Below are positions 26,052-35,757 of a stretch of DNA of 64,000 nucleotides, piece after piece (positions within the stretch are counted from its first letter, which is position 1; each line of letters starts with the position of its first letter). The position numbers and the translations under genes are program-made. Where the stretch lies: contig NZ_JACYTP010000010.1 of assembly GCF_014841115.1 (NCBI RefSeq), positions 1-64,000 of the forward strand, in the 5' to 3' direction. The stretch is from Photobacterium arenosum (lineage in GTDB: Bacteria > Pseudomonadota > Gammaproteobacteria > Enterobacterales > Vibrionaceae). Under the pieces are notes generated by a model. It searched no databases and was not told where the DNA came from. It was given only the letters and a program-made list of their open reading frames with translations.

Positions 26052-26647
26052 AAAGACTTCCTGTCTGTTGTGTTGACTAACCTGAATGGTTATTTGTGCT
26101 GTTTTAATATTTGTAAATCGCACTCACATGTTTCAGTTGCATATGACTACGATCCCATTCTTTATGCTGTGTTATGCATAAATAACCGCACTAACTCAGC
26201 ATTTTCATACGATAGGTAATCTATCGCATCCTTATTTAACATTCTTATAGCATTTGACATGCCAAAACACCGACAAGATCTCATTCAACTTCATTTGGGT
26301 TTATTATCTGAACATTGATTAAAAAGGCAGGATAAAAAGCCGCAAAAGCAACAAAAGTAAAGATGATAAAAATATTAATAATTTTGATATTTTCAAAGCG
26401 CACTTTAATTGTGCATGGACTGCACATTTTGCGTATAAACAATGATTTTGACTTGCACAATAACAGGGCATCCACTACTGATATTTCACCAAATATGCTC
26501 ATGAATTAACATTATTCCCTTTTTCATTTCTTCATTGCAGCGATCATTGAGCATAGTGTGACAGGTGAAACTGAACTGGTCGGGTTCTTTACATAGTCAA
26601 ACACAGGCATAATTCATTGTGTTTTTATTTTGACGGATACCTGATCA
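26052..26647. other. AT-rich intergenic region between divergent aapJ and flippase genes
   Basis: About 600 bases lie between two divergent genes and should hold both promoters, but no operator could be identified. A minus-strand frame at 26281-26502 (73 aa, with one hydrophobic segment) has no ribosome site and strongly AT-driven composition; it is not called. Confidence 0.45.
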
Positions 26648-27955
26648 ATGCGTTCATCGCCGGTTAATTCTCACTCAGATTATTTAAAATCAGGCAGCTT
26701 AATTTTATTCTTTAGCCTGGGTCTTGGCTTCATCGCAGACTACCTGTTTAACCTGACACTCAGTCAGGCACTTTCCAGTCATGAATACGGCGATTACAAA
26801 GTCGCTTATGCCTTTGCTACTTTAACCAGTATGATCATCTTATTAGGCGGTGATCGGGTTGCCCCACGAGTGCTGTCCGGCGCCATCGAGAATAAAGACC
26901 GCCACTATATCGTCTCTTTTCTTCTTTTCTATGGCGGCATCGCCATGCTGTTTTCAGCCTTCGTCATACTGGCCACTTACTTAGGTGGGGTACTGCATCT
27001 GGGAAAAACGGATGTGCTGGGCCATCACCCGCTGATGATAATCACATTTGTCATCCCCCTGATTGCCATTGGCGCTCTGTTTAGCCGTGTACTGCAATCG
27101 GCAAAATTGCTGGCAGCTTCTAACCTGCCCTGGCGGATTGCACTGCCTGCGATTAAAACCTGTCTCTTGTTACTGCTAATGTCGGCGATTAGCGAGGTGG
27201 AGTATTGGCATGTCATTGTGACCGGAGGCTTCACCGTTGCCGCTATCGTGATCTGGCAATGGCATAAAATCCGTCAATTAGACTTGATAAGTGCTGACCA
27301 CTGTCGCACAAATGTCCTTGAAAAACGCAGGCTGTTAAGTCTGTCCGTTCCTATGATGCTCGCCATGTTGGTGACCATGGCTTTAAATCAAATTGACCTT
27401 TTTATGCTGGAAATTCTGGCCGATGAACAAGATGTCGGACACTTTGCAGCAGCAGCCACCACAGCCCACTTATTGCCTGTGGCCCAGGTCACGATTGCTG
27501 GTTTATTTCTTCCGCTTATTGGCCCGGCGCTCGATGACTGCCCTGACAGCGCCAAAGCCCTGTTCCTGCAGGCACAACGCCTCATTGTTATTGTGACTGT
27601 TATACTGACTGCCGCTGTGCTGGCTGTTGGGCCATGGTTATTAACCTTCTTTGGCGATGATTTCGCGCAGGCGGCGCTCTCGCTCAATGTGCTGACAGCC
27701 GCATACAGTGTCTGGGCCATGAGTGCTTTCGCCTCAACCTGGCTGCAATACAACGGTAAAGGCCGGCAAGTCATGATTATCGGCGTGCTTACCCTGCTGA
27801 CAGACACGCTGGCGAATCTGTGGCTCATCCCTGAATTGGGCATGACAGGGGCGGCCATGGCAACGTGTCTGGCAATGTTTGTTGCCTCGGCTCTGACCTG
27901 GTATCAACTGCTCATAATGAATACCGGAAAATCTCCGCTTCAGATCCCACGTTAA
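26648..27955 (+). CDS. Wzx/MATE-type oligosaccharide flippase
   Basis: This 435-aa polytopic membrane protein has about 12 predicted helices. Its pattern is that of the MOP-superfamily polysaccharide flippases: LILFFSLGLGFIADYLFNLTLSQALSSHEYGDYKVAYAFATL at the start, MLAMLVTMALNQIDLFMLEILADEQDVGHFAAAATTAHLLP midway and GMTGAAMATCLAMFVASALTWYQL near the end. Such proteins move lipid-linked sugars across the inner membrane. No glycosyltransferase genes are nearby, so its pathway is unknown. It converges on the protease gene, with a terminator between. Confidence 0.82.
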   Translation: MRSSPVNSHSDYLKSGSLILFFSLGLGFIADYLFNLTLSQALSSHEYGDYKVAYAFATLTSMIILLGGDRVAPRVLSGAIENKDRHYIVSFLLFYGGIAMLFSAFVILATYLGGVLHLGKTDVLGHHPLMIITFVIPLIAIGALFSRVLQSAKLLAASNLPWRIALPAIKTCLLLLLMSAISEVEYWHVIVTGGFTVAAIVIWQWHKIRQLDLISADHCRTNVLEKRRLLSLSVPMMLAMLVTMALNQIDLFMLEILADEQDVGHFAAAATTAHLLPVAQVTIAGLFLPLIGPALDDCPDSAKALFLQAQRLIVIVTVILTAAVLAVGPWLLTFFGDDFAQAALSLNVLTAAYSVWAMSAFASTWLQYNGKGRQVMIIGVLTLLTDTLANLWLIPELGMTGAAMATCLAMFVASALTWYQLLIMNTGKSPLQIPR

Positions 27956-27964
27956 ATCAGGATC

Positions 27965-27996
27965 AAAAAAAGAGCGCAACCAGACTGGCTGCGCTC
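27965..27996 (-). terminator. Terminator after the M6 protease gene
   Basis: GAGCGCA and TGCGCTC pair, with an inner CCAG/CTGG continuation, and a seven-base T-run follows on the minus strand. The matching A-rich flank could also assist termination of the flippase transcript. Confidence 0.8.
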
Positions 27997-28025
27997 AAAA
28001 CTGCAGGAACTAAAGAGAACTTTCG

Positions 28026-30782
28026 TTACAGGTTAACCGTTATCGCTTTTGACGTAATGCCACCATCATTATCGATAATTTTGATTGTGACTTCATGCTG
28101 ACCATAGCTCGGGAAAATCGAAGTAAACACACGACCTCGTTTCACCTTGCCATTCGGCAACGTCCACTCGGTATCCACGATACGGCCATCACTGTCTGTG
28201 CTGGTTGACCACATAGTGACCCAGCGACCCAGATGAATATATTTCGCGCTTGCTTCAGGCAAGGCATTCGGTGTCTCGACAGTGACTGTGTAACTAAAGG
28301 TATCGGTCGCCCCTTTGTCATCGGTTACCGTTAAGCTGACCGGATAACTGCCAGCGTGCTGATATTGCCAGACTGGCGCTACTTCACTGCTGGTTTGGCC
28401 GTTGCCGAAATCCCATTGGTAGGCTGTAATCTGACCATCAGGATCTACACTCAGGTTATTCGCTGATACCGTCAGGCCATCAACATTCAGCTCAAAACTC
28501 GCGGTTGGCAACTCATTGTGCGACGCAGCTTTAGATAAGCGCACCACGCCAAACTCGTTGTTCGGGCCTTGCTCGACAACATCAATCATCAGGCCAAATT
28601 CAGTCAGCTTGCGACCTGAATCCGGGGCCATCGGAGAGCTGTAATCTTCCGCATCAGAGAAGTAGGCATTACCAATCAGGCTGCTGTCTTCCAGCACATC
28701 CCCGCTGCTGTTTACCAAACGCAACGGCGCCTGATCCTGCAATGAGAATGCTGCGTCGCGTACCTGGAACCGCGTCTGTGCCGCCTGGCCAGAGCCAGTC
28801 CAAACCAGCGCATTTTGATCCGCATCAACAACGCCTAACCAGCCTTCACCGGGGTGTTTGCCTACCCAGTTGTCCGTCATCGACTCATCGACATACCAAA
28901 CAATCAAACCAGGCTCAAAGGTCATGATCTGACCCATGCGTTTGATATTTGCCAGGCCTTCATCGACACCTGTATGGCTACGCCATTGCAGCAGGTAATA
29001 ATGCGCCGCATCGTGGTAGCCATCAGACAACTTGTAGCCTGCAAAGGCAAAGCTTGAGCCGGATTCGCCATTGTCAATCGCGGTAACAGCGCCATCTACA
29101 TCCAGAACCATATTGTCCAGATACAGACCATCCATCGCCAGACCGCCGTCTGTCACATAATCAAAGCTCAGCGAAATTTCCTGACCGGCATAGGCCGTCA
29201 AATCAAATTCAGCATCAATCCAGCCATTTGAATCACCGCCAATCGCTGGTGCCAGACCTGTGTTATACGGATCATCCATGGAAGTGACATTGCCGCTGAT
29301 TGGCTTGCCATTAACCAGGACACGGGCAAAATCGTAGTCTTTTTCTATCTGATACCAGGCTTTGAATTTCAGTGTCGCTTTTGCGCCCGCAGGAACAGTC
29401 AGTTTGCGAGTCATGCTGTTACGCAGATCATCGCCTTTGCCCGAATGGAACGAGTACTGGCCTTCGAACGGTTTCAGTGTCTCTATGCGTTTATTTGGCA
29501 GTGAGACTTTCACCATGTTAGGTTTTTTGGTGTCTGTCGTCTGGAACAGGGTAAAGTCACGCGGGGCATTTTCCAGCTCGCTGATAGCAACCTGCTGATC
29601 ATTAACCCACTGTCCGCCAATAGACTGCTGCAAGAATTGCTTCGCCCAGGAGCTGAACGCAGTAGGCTGCGTGCCGCCTATCTTACCGGCCCAGCTGCCC
29701 GAGGACATGATGGACCAATAAGAAACAGGTTCGCCCTGCCCGGTATATTGGGTGTCGTACTCGTCCGGCAGTCCAAGATCGTGGCCGTATTCGTGGGCAC
29801 ACACACCTGCTGCTGCATCAATAGGCTGAACCGTGTAATCGTAGGCAGCATACTGGCCGTTAAAGCGTCCCGGCACTGTACTCTTGGTGCCTGCCAGCAC
29901 GTGATACTGGCCAAGGTTGAAGCGGTGCGACCAGATTGCGTTTGCGCCCAGCACACCGCCGCCAGCTTCTTCGCCGACAGAAGAGTGGAATATCATCAGG
30001 TGATCGATCACGCCATCAGGTTCACGATAATTACCGTCACCATCGTAATCGTAGCGGTCTTCTACATCGTAGTCGGCCAGGTTAATCGTCGGATCCTGCG
30101 CCAATTGGTTCAGGGCTTCACGCACCAGTTCCTGTGCATTCAGATCGTTATCCGTTGTGGGTGAATTACCACCATAAAAAGCCGCATTTTTCGATGCGCG
30201 ATACCAACCGGCAGCCTGTCCCATTACCGAGTAGGAATCTCCGGACTCCGCCTCGTAAAACTGACGCATTGAAATCAGGTTTTCACCGTTTGGTCCGGTA
30301 TATCCGGCCCCTGAAAACAGCAGATCCTGATAATGGCCCGGTTCATAGCTGTCATACAGCATCTCTGTATGGTCTTTCGTCAGGCGGTTGTCATTCCATG
30401 GCAGATCAGGGAAATCAATTAACAATGCCAGCACTTTATCTGTTCGCTTCTGGCCAACATCCAGTGCAAAAATATTGGCACGCTGGTTGCCTTTATTTTT
30501 CTGAATCGCCTTTAGCACTTTGGCTCTTTTTTCTAAGGCCTGTTTACCAAATTGCGCATCCCCTTTAAAACCTGAACGTATTTTATTATCCAGATATTTA
30601 TCCAGTGCGTGACGCTTCTGCTCCTCTGAAGCATCCGCTTCAACAACACCATTTCTTACCAGCATTTCAATGAGTTTATCTTCATTAACAACGCCCATAT
30701 CAGCGGGTGTATGCGCATAGCCACTACCACTAAATAAAGTGAACATTGCTGAAGCCAGCAATGTTTTCTTCATATGTTTCAT
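28026..30782 (-). CDS. prtV: Secreted M6-family metalloprotease with two PKD repeats (PrtV-like)
   Basis: This secreted zinc protease is 918 aa, as for V. cholerae PrtV. A signal peptide covers about residues 1-23, and a helical N-terminal domain about 24-105. The M6 catalytic domain has HEYGHDLGLPDE at 330-341 (H330, E331, H334 and a downstream Asp). A beta-rich middle follows, then PKD repeats at about 755-842 (QWDFGNGQTSSEVAPVWQYQHAGSY) and 843-918. PrtV is a cytotoxic and anti-grazing exoprotease matured by N-terminal removal. The ATG at 30782 has AAGGACA 6 bases upstream. A small gene resembling the N-terminal domain lies just upstream. Confidence 0.92.
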   Translation of the reverse strand: MKHMKKTLLASAMFTLFSGSGYAHTPADMGVVNEDKLIEMLVRNGVVEADASEEQKRHALDKYLDNKIRSGFKGDAQFGKQALEKRAKVLKAIQKNKGNQRANIFALDVGQKRTDKVLALLIDFPDLPWNDNRLTKDHTEMLYDSYEPGHYQDLLFSGAGYTGPNGENLISMRQFYEAESGDSYSVMGQAAGWYRASKNAAFYGGNSPTTDNDLNAQELVREALNQLAQDPTINLADYDVEDRYDYDGDGNYREPDGVIDHLMIFHSSVGEEAGGGVLGANAIWSHRFNLGQYHVLAGTKSTVPGRFNGQYAAYDYTVQPIDAAAGVCAHEYGHDLGLPDEYDTQYTGQGEPVSYWSIMSSGSWAGKIGGTQPTAFSSWAKQFLQQSIGGQWVNDQQVAISELENAPRDFTLFQTTDTKKPNMVKVSLPNKRIETLKPFEGQYSFHSGKGDDLRNSMTRKLTVPAGAKATLKFKAWYQIEKDYDFARVLVNGKPISGNVTSMDDPYNTGLAPAIGGDSNGWIDAEFDLTAYAGQEISLSFDYVTDGGLAMDGLYLDNMVLDVDGAVTAIDNGESGSSFAFAGYKLSDGYHDAAHYYLLQWRSHTGVDEGLANIKRMGQIMTFEPGLIVWYVDESMTDNWVGKHPGEGWLGVVDADQNALVWTGSGQAAQTRFQVRDAAFSLQDQAPLRLVNSSGDVLEDSSLIGNAYFSDAEDYSSPMAPDSGRKLTEFGLMIDVVEQGPNNEFGVVRLSKAASHNELPTASFELNVDGLTVSANNLSVDPDGQITAYQWDFGNGQTSSEVAPVWQYQHAGSYPVSLTVTDDKGATDTFSYTVTVETPNALPEASAKYIHLGRWVTMWSTSTDSDGRIVDTEWTLPNGKVKRGRVFTSIFPSYGQHEVTIKIIDNDGGITSKAITVNL

Positions 30783-30876
30783 TTACTGTCCTTATTTATT
30801 ATTTCCATCGTGAAGCTGTCAAAACCCCGGCTGAGCACATTGTGCTCAGCGGTTAACAACATTATTTAATGCGTTA

Positions 30877-31146
30877 TTATTCTGGTGAAATACACGTTTT
30901 TTTGGTGTCGTCCAAAGTGTCTGGTTGCCCGGTTGTGTCATTGGCTTTTTGCTTTTTATCTTTCATCGTAGCTTTACGATGTAAGTAAATTCGCAATGCT
31001 TCCTGTTTTTCCGTGTATGAGAGCCCTTTGCAAATAATGCCCTGCTCCTCTAATGCACGAAGTAATCGCTCATCGTCCGGCTGAACCTGAGCAAGGGATA
31101 TCTGTGGAAAAATCCACAAAATGATGAATAACCATGCACGTTTCAC
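30877..31146 (-). CDS. Small secreted protein resembling the protease N-terminal domain
   Basis: The protein is 89 aa from GTG 31146, which follows TTGAGG with 6 bases of spacing; the frame extends 5 codons further. A signal peptide (MKRAWLFIILWIFPQISLAQ) precedes a short helical region and a Lys/Asp-rich tail. Residues 25-59 align without gaps to residues 34-68 of the downstream PrtV-like protease. There are 10 identities in 35 plus many conservative changes: both read [DE]xxL[IL]xxLxxxG[IV][IV] and then SxxxKxxALxxYLxxK. It lies 94 bases upstream of the protease gene on the same strand. A prodomain-like inhibitor or chaperone role is inference. Confidence 0.65.
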   Translation of the reverse strand: MKRAWLFIILWIFPQISLAQVQPDDERLLRALEEQGIICKGLSYTEKQEALRIYLHRKATMKDKKQKANDTTGQPDTLDDTKKTCISPE

Positions 31147-31767
31147 GACTGACCTCAACACATGTAAACAATGTGTAACAAACTATATGCAACGATATTG
31201 CCCATCAATATGCCAAAACGGTCTGTTTGGCTGAGCATCACAACTTAAACATAAACAGTAAACTATCTATAATGAATCAATCATTGAAATATCAACTATT
31301 TAGTCAAAACAGGAGCATAAATAGCTAACATGTCTATCAATAAGTAAAGATCACTTTGAACAAAAGTTCCTTTCGTTCGAGCAACAATCACCTTCATTCT
31401 TATATCGTTATAATAAAAACCACCAATACAGGTCGGATCAGTATGCATTTATATTCTGAAATATTGTGTAACTATTTTGTGTGATTTATTTGACGCGCGT
31501 CGAGAAAATGCTTCTATTACTATCAATAAGCGAAAAATGAATGAATACCAGTGAATTACGCTGCCATTTTAATAGAGTGCTTAGCTAACAAAGAATATTT
31601 AAGGTATGTACTAAGCCGCGACTCAACATGAATAAAAAACGGCGGCGATAAAGTGTACATCGCGGTAAAAGAAAATATTAGAGAACGTTTATGTTTCGAA
31701 CAAAAAGGAATCAGCCTCACCCTGAACAGATAAGGGCTGATTAACAGAAGAGATTAACGATCGACAA
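31147..31767. other. Long intergenic region, no gene seen
   Basis: About 600 AT-rich bases lie upstream of the protease pair. The only structure noticed is a minus-strand terminator (31701-31742) belonging to the GNAT gene. The rest probably holds the promoter of the small secreted protein and protease. Confidence 0.5.
31701..31742 (-). terminator. Terminator after the GNAT gene
   Basis: AATCAGCC and GGCTGATT are inverted around an 18-nt interval. On the minus strand they are followed by CCTTTTTG. It lies 26 bases after the GNAT stop. Confidence 0.7.
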
Positions 31768-32205
31768 TTAGCCGATCGGCAGGACAAATTTAAACGACTC
31801 ATGGTGAAAGCCGGCATTCACATAAAAAGCATGAGTGTCCTCTCGTGTCACTGAACTGGTGACTTCAATACAAACACAGTCACGCTCCACCGCGTTGATT
31901 CTGGCATATTCAAGCAACTCTGAGCTTATCCCCTTATTTCGGTGTTGAGCATCAACCACCAAAGCAGTGATACGGGCATACCGCGCAGCCGAAGGAAAAT
32001 AGTCAAAAAAGATCAGCGACATCACCGCCACTAACTGATCGTTTATTTCAGCGACCGTGATCAGTTCAGAATCGGAATCCGCAAGATAAATCATCTTCTC
32101 GAGGCGCGCCGGCTCGGTGTCATAACCTAGCTGGGCCAACAGCTGTGAGAGCTGATGTGCATCGCCCGATCTGGCTGGTCTGAAATTGACTTGAGCATCT
32201 TGCAT
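31768..32205 (-). CDS. GNAT-family N-acetyltransferase
   Basis: This 145-aa protein has the Gcn5 fold. It starts FRPARSGDAHQLSQLLAQLGYD, followed by a strand pair ELITVAEINDQLVAVMSL. The acetyl-CoA motif A is ARITALVVDAQHRNKGISSELLEYARINA, where Q/RxxGI contacts the cofactor, and the end is FYVNAGFHHESFKFVLPIG. The substrate is unknown. The ATG at 32205 is chosen because AAGGGCGGTGAT precedes it; the frame is open 22 codons further. It stands alone. Confidence 0.87.
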   Translation of the reverse strand: MQDAQVNFRPARSGDAHQLSQLLAQLGYDTEPARLEKMIYLADSDSELITVAEINDQLVAVMSLIFFDYFPSAARYARITALVVDAQHRNKGISSELLEYARINAVERDCVCIEVTSSVTREDTHAFYVNAGFHHESFKFVLPIG

Positions 32206-32354
32206 ATCACCGCCCTTACTACAAAGTGAGAAATAAAAGTAAGCTATCGAGTAACTTACCTTATTTCTCACTTTATCGTCATGACCTGACTCATGAAATC
32301 ACGGCTTCCAGCGTGTGTAAACGAAAACACGGTTTGAGAGACTGGTTCAGGTGA

Positions 32355-33716
32355 TCACTGCCATTTGTCGTATAAGGCATTCGCTAACACTTTGTTTTGT
32401 GTCATGAGTACAGATTGCGAAAGGCCTTCTACAAAGAGTAAAGTTACCCCACCCTTCGATTCTTCAGTGCCCAGAATCATTGCATTCTCATTTCCGAAAT
32501 GAACCGTAAGGGTCTGGTTGCCTTCCGGGTTGGCTGTAAAGCTCCAGTCCGCTTCATAGGCTGCTGAATTCATCGGATTGATCATCACTCGTGTTTCTGA
32601 AATAAAGGTCAGCTCATTGAGCTCAGGTACATGGGGTTCATTAGGTTTCGCACCCGGCCCGGCCGCGTCTTGCAGAAAATACCAAGTTTGACCGACAAAA
32701 TCGTCTAGCGTTAAATCTGTTGTCTGATCAAAAAAGTTTGTCTCGTTATACCAGAAAATCAGATACTTTCTTGACTCATAGACATACAGATAAGCGAGAG
32801 CAATATCAGGCGTCACATAAAGAAACTCTATTTCGTTATCAAGATCAGCAGCAATTTTCATTGAGGTACCTGAAACCTCATAAGGCGCATCCGGGCGGAT
32901 AAAGTTCAGCGAGCTTTCAGTTACCTTTCCATCACGAAACACCAAGCGATGAGGAATGGCTTCTGATACGTTCAGGAAATCAAGGAAAATTGCGCTCTGC
33001 CCTTCCAGGAAGGGCTGGATACCTTTCACACGGTCGGAGCGACTGAACTGCCCGCTTTTTTTATCCAGCGTTAAAGTGACGGCATCAAAATCAGCGTGAT
33101 TGTTTTCCAGCTCCTGAACTTTGTTTTTCAGGTTCTGAATCCAGATTTTCTGCCCTTCCAGATCATTTTCAGACAGGGTTGCACCGAGCATCGCATTCAT
33201 CGTCCGCGCATACAAATGGACTTTCTTGGCATCAGTATTCGACGATTTTAAAGCCACATAATCCTGATTGAGCAGACTGGCATCCAGATTCAGACTGGCC
33301 GCATAATCGGCAAGACTTAGATCGTTTAAATAAGCCAGGGTCGAAAAAGGGGTCAGGATTGTCTGACCGGCAGGCGCATAGAGTTCCGCATCCTGCCAGA
33401 CAAAACCTGGATGATCGCTGTCTGAAGATTCACCGGCAATTACTCTGGCAATCAACGGGTACTGGCTGTCACTTGCAGAAATGGTGATTTGACCGTTGCC
33501 ATTGGTTTTTGCGGTTAACAGTTCGCCTGTATTACAGTGCGCATTGCGATTTCGGTCGACACACAGTTGTGCATTCGACAAATAACCGTCGATCACCTGA
33601 ACAGTGACCTTGCCGTCGAGATCCTTACCATTGTCATCGTTATTGCCAGAGTCCGAACCACCACACCCCGATAAAATAGCTGTTGTCACCGCAACAGCAA
33701 AAAGCGATTTCCTCAT
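32355..33716 (-). CDS. Putative lipoprotein, function unknown
   Basis: The protein is 453 aa with a lipoprotein signal and lipobox LSGC (Cys at about 18), followed by an Asp/Asn/Gly-rich linker (GGSDSGNNDDNGKDLDG). An N-terminal beta domain contains VIDGYLSNAQLCVDRNRNAHCNTGE, whose two cysteines may form a disulfide. This resembles modules in large marine bacterial lipoproteins. The remainder is helical, then beta-rich, with no enzyme motif I recognise. GAGGGG lies just before the ATG. It is monocistronic as far as can be seen. Confidence 0.72.
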   Translation of the reverse strand: MRKSLFAVAVTTAILSGCGGSDSGNNDDNGKDLDGKVTVQVIDGYLSNAQLCVDRNRNAHCNTGELLTAKTNGNGQITISASDSQYPLIARVIAGESSDSDHPGFVWQDAELYAPAGQTILTPFSTLAYLNDLSLADYAASLNLDASLLNQDYVALKSSNTDAKKVHLYARTMNAMLGATLSENDLEGQKIWIQNLKNKVQELENNHADFDAVTLTLDKKSGQFSRSDRVKGIQPFLEGQSAIFLDFLNVSEAIPHRLVFRDGKVTESSLNFIRPDAPYEVSGTSMKIAADLDNEIEFLYVTPDIALAYLYVYESRKYLIFWYNETNFFDQTTDLTLDDFVGQTWYFLQDAAGPGAKPNEPHVPELNELTFISETRVMINPMNSAAYEADWSFTANPEGNQTLTVHFGNENAMILGTEESKGGVTLLFVEGLSQSVLMTQNKVLANALYDKWQ

Positions 33717-33884
33717 GCGCGCCCCTCAAAAATAAAAACTGAACAAATATAAAACAATATTCACATAGGTTATGAATTTTCAACGCAATATGTCCACATG
33801 CGCACAACCACAATGTGCGTGTAATCGAATACACAAATTGAGAAGTGAATCGCAATATCAGGAAAAACAGAAGGGAAATTCAGA

Positions 33885-33912
33885 TATAAAAACGGGAGCC
33901 TGCTGGCTCCCG
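33885..33912 (-). terminator. Terminator after the POT transporter gene
   Basis: CGGGAGCC and GGCTCCCG form an 8-bp perfect stem with a 4-nt loop. A TTTTTATATC run follows on the minus strand. Confidence 0.9.
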
Positions 33913-33939
33913 CAATATTATTCTCTTTGGATCTTTACA

Positions 33940-35340
33940 TTAAGCTTGTGCCGGTTTTGCGTTGGCTGGCACGTCGGTAGTGTCTGCCACTACTTGACCT
34001 TCAGCACCATGCATCCAACGAATCAGCTGATTTGAGAAAACAACCAGAATCAAACCGGACGCTGCTGCTGTCACAGCAATACCACCGAAGATGGCTAATG
34101 GACCCGCTTCACCTACATGTGCGCCAATCATACCGGCAACATAGTTAGCAACCGCATTAAAGCCAAACCATACACCCATCATCAGGGAAGCCAGACGTAA
34201 CGGTGCCAGCTTAGTCATCATAGACAGACCAATTGGCGACAGGCACAGCTCACCCATGGTGTGGAAGAAATAAGCTGCGACAATCCACAACATAGAGGTC
34301 TTGGCCGTCATATCGCCACCCTGCTGCATTACGGCACCAACCATGCACACAAAGCCAATCGCCAGCAGGAAGAGTGCAATGGCAAACTTGATTGGAGAGC
34401 TTGGCTCTTTAGGCCCCATTTTTACCCACAATGCAGCCAGCAGCGGTGCCATTGTGATGATAAAGAATGGGTTCAGAGACTGGAACCAGGCTGTGGGTAC
34501 TTCAAAGCTGCCAATCATACGGTCGGCATATTCCTGAGTGTAAATACTCATCAGACCCCCCGCCTGCTCGAAACCGGCCCAGAATACAACCACGAACAGC
34601 CCCATGATCATAATCACTTTCAGGCGATCGATTTCCTTTTTCGTCAAAGGTTGTTTCTTACCGTTGTCAGACATGGCAGCAGCTCGCTTCGCAGCGGGTA
34701 TTTTACCTATGTTACCCAACAGCTTTTCAGCAAACAGCATTTGGGTGACAAGGCTGAATAGCATACCAATACCTGCAGCCAGGAAACCAGCTTTCCAACC
34801 AAAAGCCGTGGACGCTGAACCCGCGACAATACCTGCCAGTAAGGCCCCCAGGTTAATGCCCATGTAGAAAATGGTGAAGGCACCGTCACGGCGGTGATCG
34901 CCTTCAGAATACAAATCACCCACCATAGTCGAAATGTTTGGCTTAAACAGACCGTTACCAATAATCAACAGTGCCAAGCCGAGATAAAAAGCTGTTGTGG
35001 CGTTCGGGTCAACCAGAGAATGTGGCAGAGCAAGAGTGAACTGCCCTAAAGCCATCAGAACACCACCAATGATAATAGAGCGGCGTTGCCCTAAGAAATT
35101 GTCGGCGATCCAACCACCGATCAACGGTGTGATATAAATCAGACCGGTATAGATACCATAGAGACTGAGTGCGTCCTCCGTTGACCAGCCAAGACCGCCG
35201 CTCACTGTTTTATCGGTAAGATACAGCACCAGAATGGCGCGCATTGCATAGTACGAAAAACGTTCCCAAAGCTCGGTACCAAACAGCAGGAACAAGCCTT
35301 TAGGGTGTCCCATCAGGGTCCCATTTCCTTTGTTGCTCAT
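33940..35340 (-). CDS. Proton-dependent oligopeptide transporter (POT/PTR2 family)
   Basis: This 466-aa inner-membrane symporter takes up di- and tripeptides with protons. The POT signature ELWERFSYYAMRAILVLYL (ExxERFxYY) follows the N-terminus. FTIFYMGINLGALLAGIVAG is the PTR2 motif, and there are about 12-14 helices. The family resembles E. coli DtpA/DtpB. ATG 35340 (MSNKGNG) has GAAGAGAA upstream; a longer frame begins at 35388. It stands alone with its own terminator. Confidence 0.93.
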   Translation of the reverse strand: MSNKGNGTLMGHPKGLFLLFGTELWERFSYYAMRAILVLYLTDKTVSGGLGWSTEDALSLYGIYTGLIYITPLIGGWIADNFLGQRRSIIIGGVLMALGQFTLALPHSLVDPNATTAFYLGLALLIIGNGLFKPNISTMVGDLYSEGDHRRDGAFTIFYMGINLGALLAGIVAGSASTAFGWKAGFLAAGIGMLFSLVTQMLFAEKLLGNIGKIPAAKRAAAMSDNGKKQPLTKKEIDRLKVIMIMGLFVVVFWAGFEQAGGLMSIYTQEYADRMIGSFEVPTAWFQSLNPFFIITMAPLLAALWVKMGPKEPSSPIKFAIALFLLAIGFVCMVGAVMQQGGDMTAKTSMLWIVAAYFFHTMGELCLSPIGLSMMTKLAPLRLASLMMGVWFGFNAVANYVAGMIGAHVGEAGPLAIFGGIAVTAAASGLILVVFSNQLIRWMHGAEGQVVADTTDVPANAKPAQA

Positions 35341-35757
35341 AATTATTCTCTTCGTTGAGGTAGCTAGGTATCCATAAATGCGGTTCAATTTATAAATTAC
35401 AAACTAAAACACTGCAAACTTTAACAATATCAGAACAAAATACGAACAACGCAAGTCGTTGATTTTTATAACAACCAAATATCCAGTCGAAAATGGAAAT
35501 TTACTTTTCACTGACACGACAAATAAACTGTCCACAAAAACACAATAATAAAGAATTAAATGCCAACAAAACATAAAAATTCAGAATTTAACGTTAAATT
35601 ATAGGGATATTAATGATTATTACATTTGAAGCTGACCGAGTGGTCAAAAACCAGCCGCGTTAATACCCAAGGTGTGAATACATTTTTGCAACAGGGTGAA
35701 TAAAAAAAGCAGGCTTATCCACCTGCTTGGTGTTGCATTCTGAAAGGGTGACGTTCT
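35341..35757. other. AT-rich intergenic region
   Basis: This stretch contains the upstream region of the POT transporter gene and, at 35702-35728, the terminator of the oxidoreductase gene. No open frame or further motif was recognised. Confidence 0.5.
35702..35728 (-). terminator. Terminator after the aminophosphonate oxidoreductase gene
   Basis: AAGCAGG and CCTGCTT pair around an 8-nt loop, with a T-run following on the minus strand. Confidence 0.8.

Noticed and set aside
26281..26502. Minus-strand 73-aa frame with a hydrophobic segment between aapJ and the flippase gene
   Set aside because: No Shine-Dalgarno, extreme AT bias that by itself gives hydrophobic codons, and it occupies the shared promoter region of two divergent genes.
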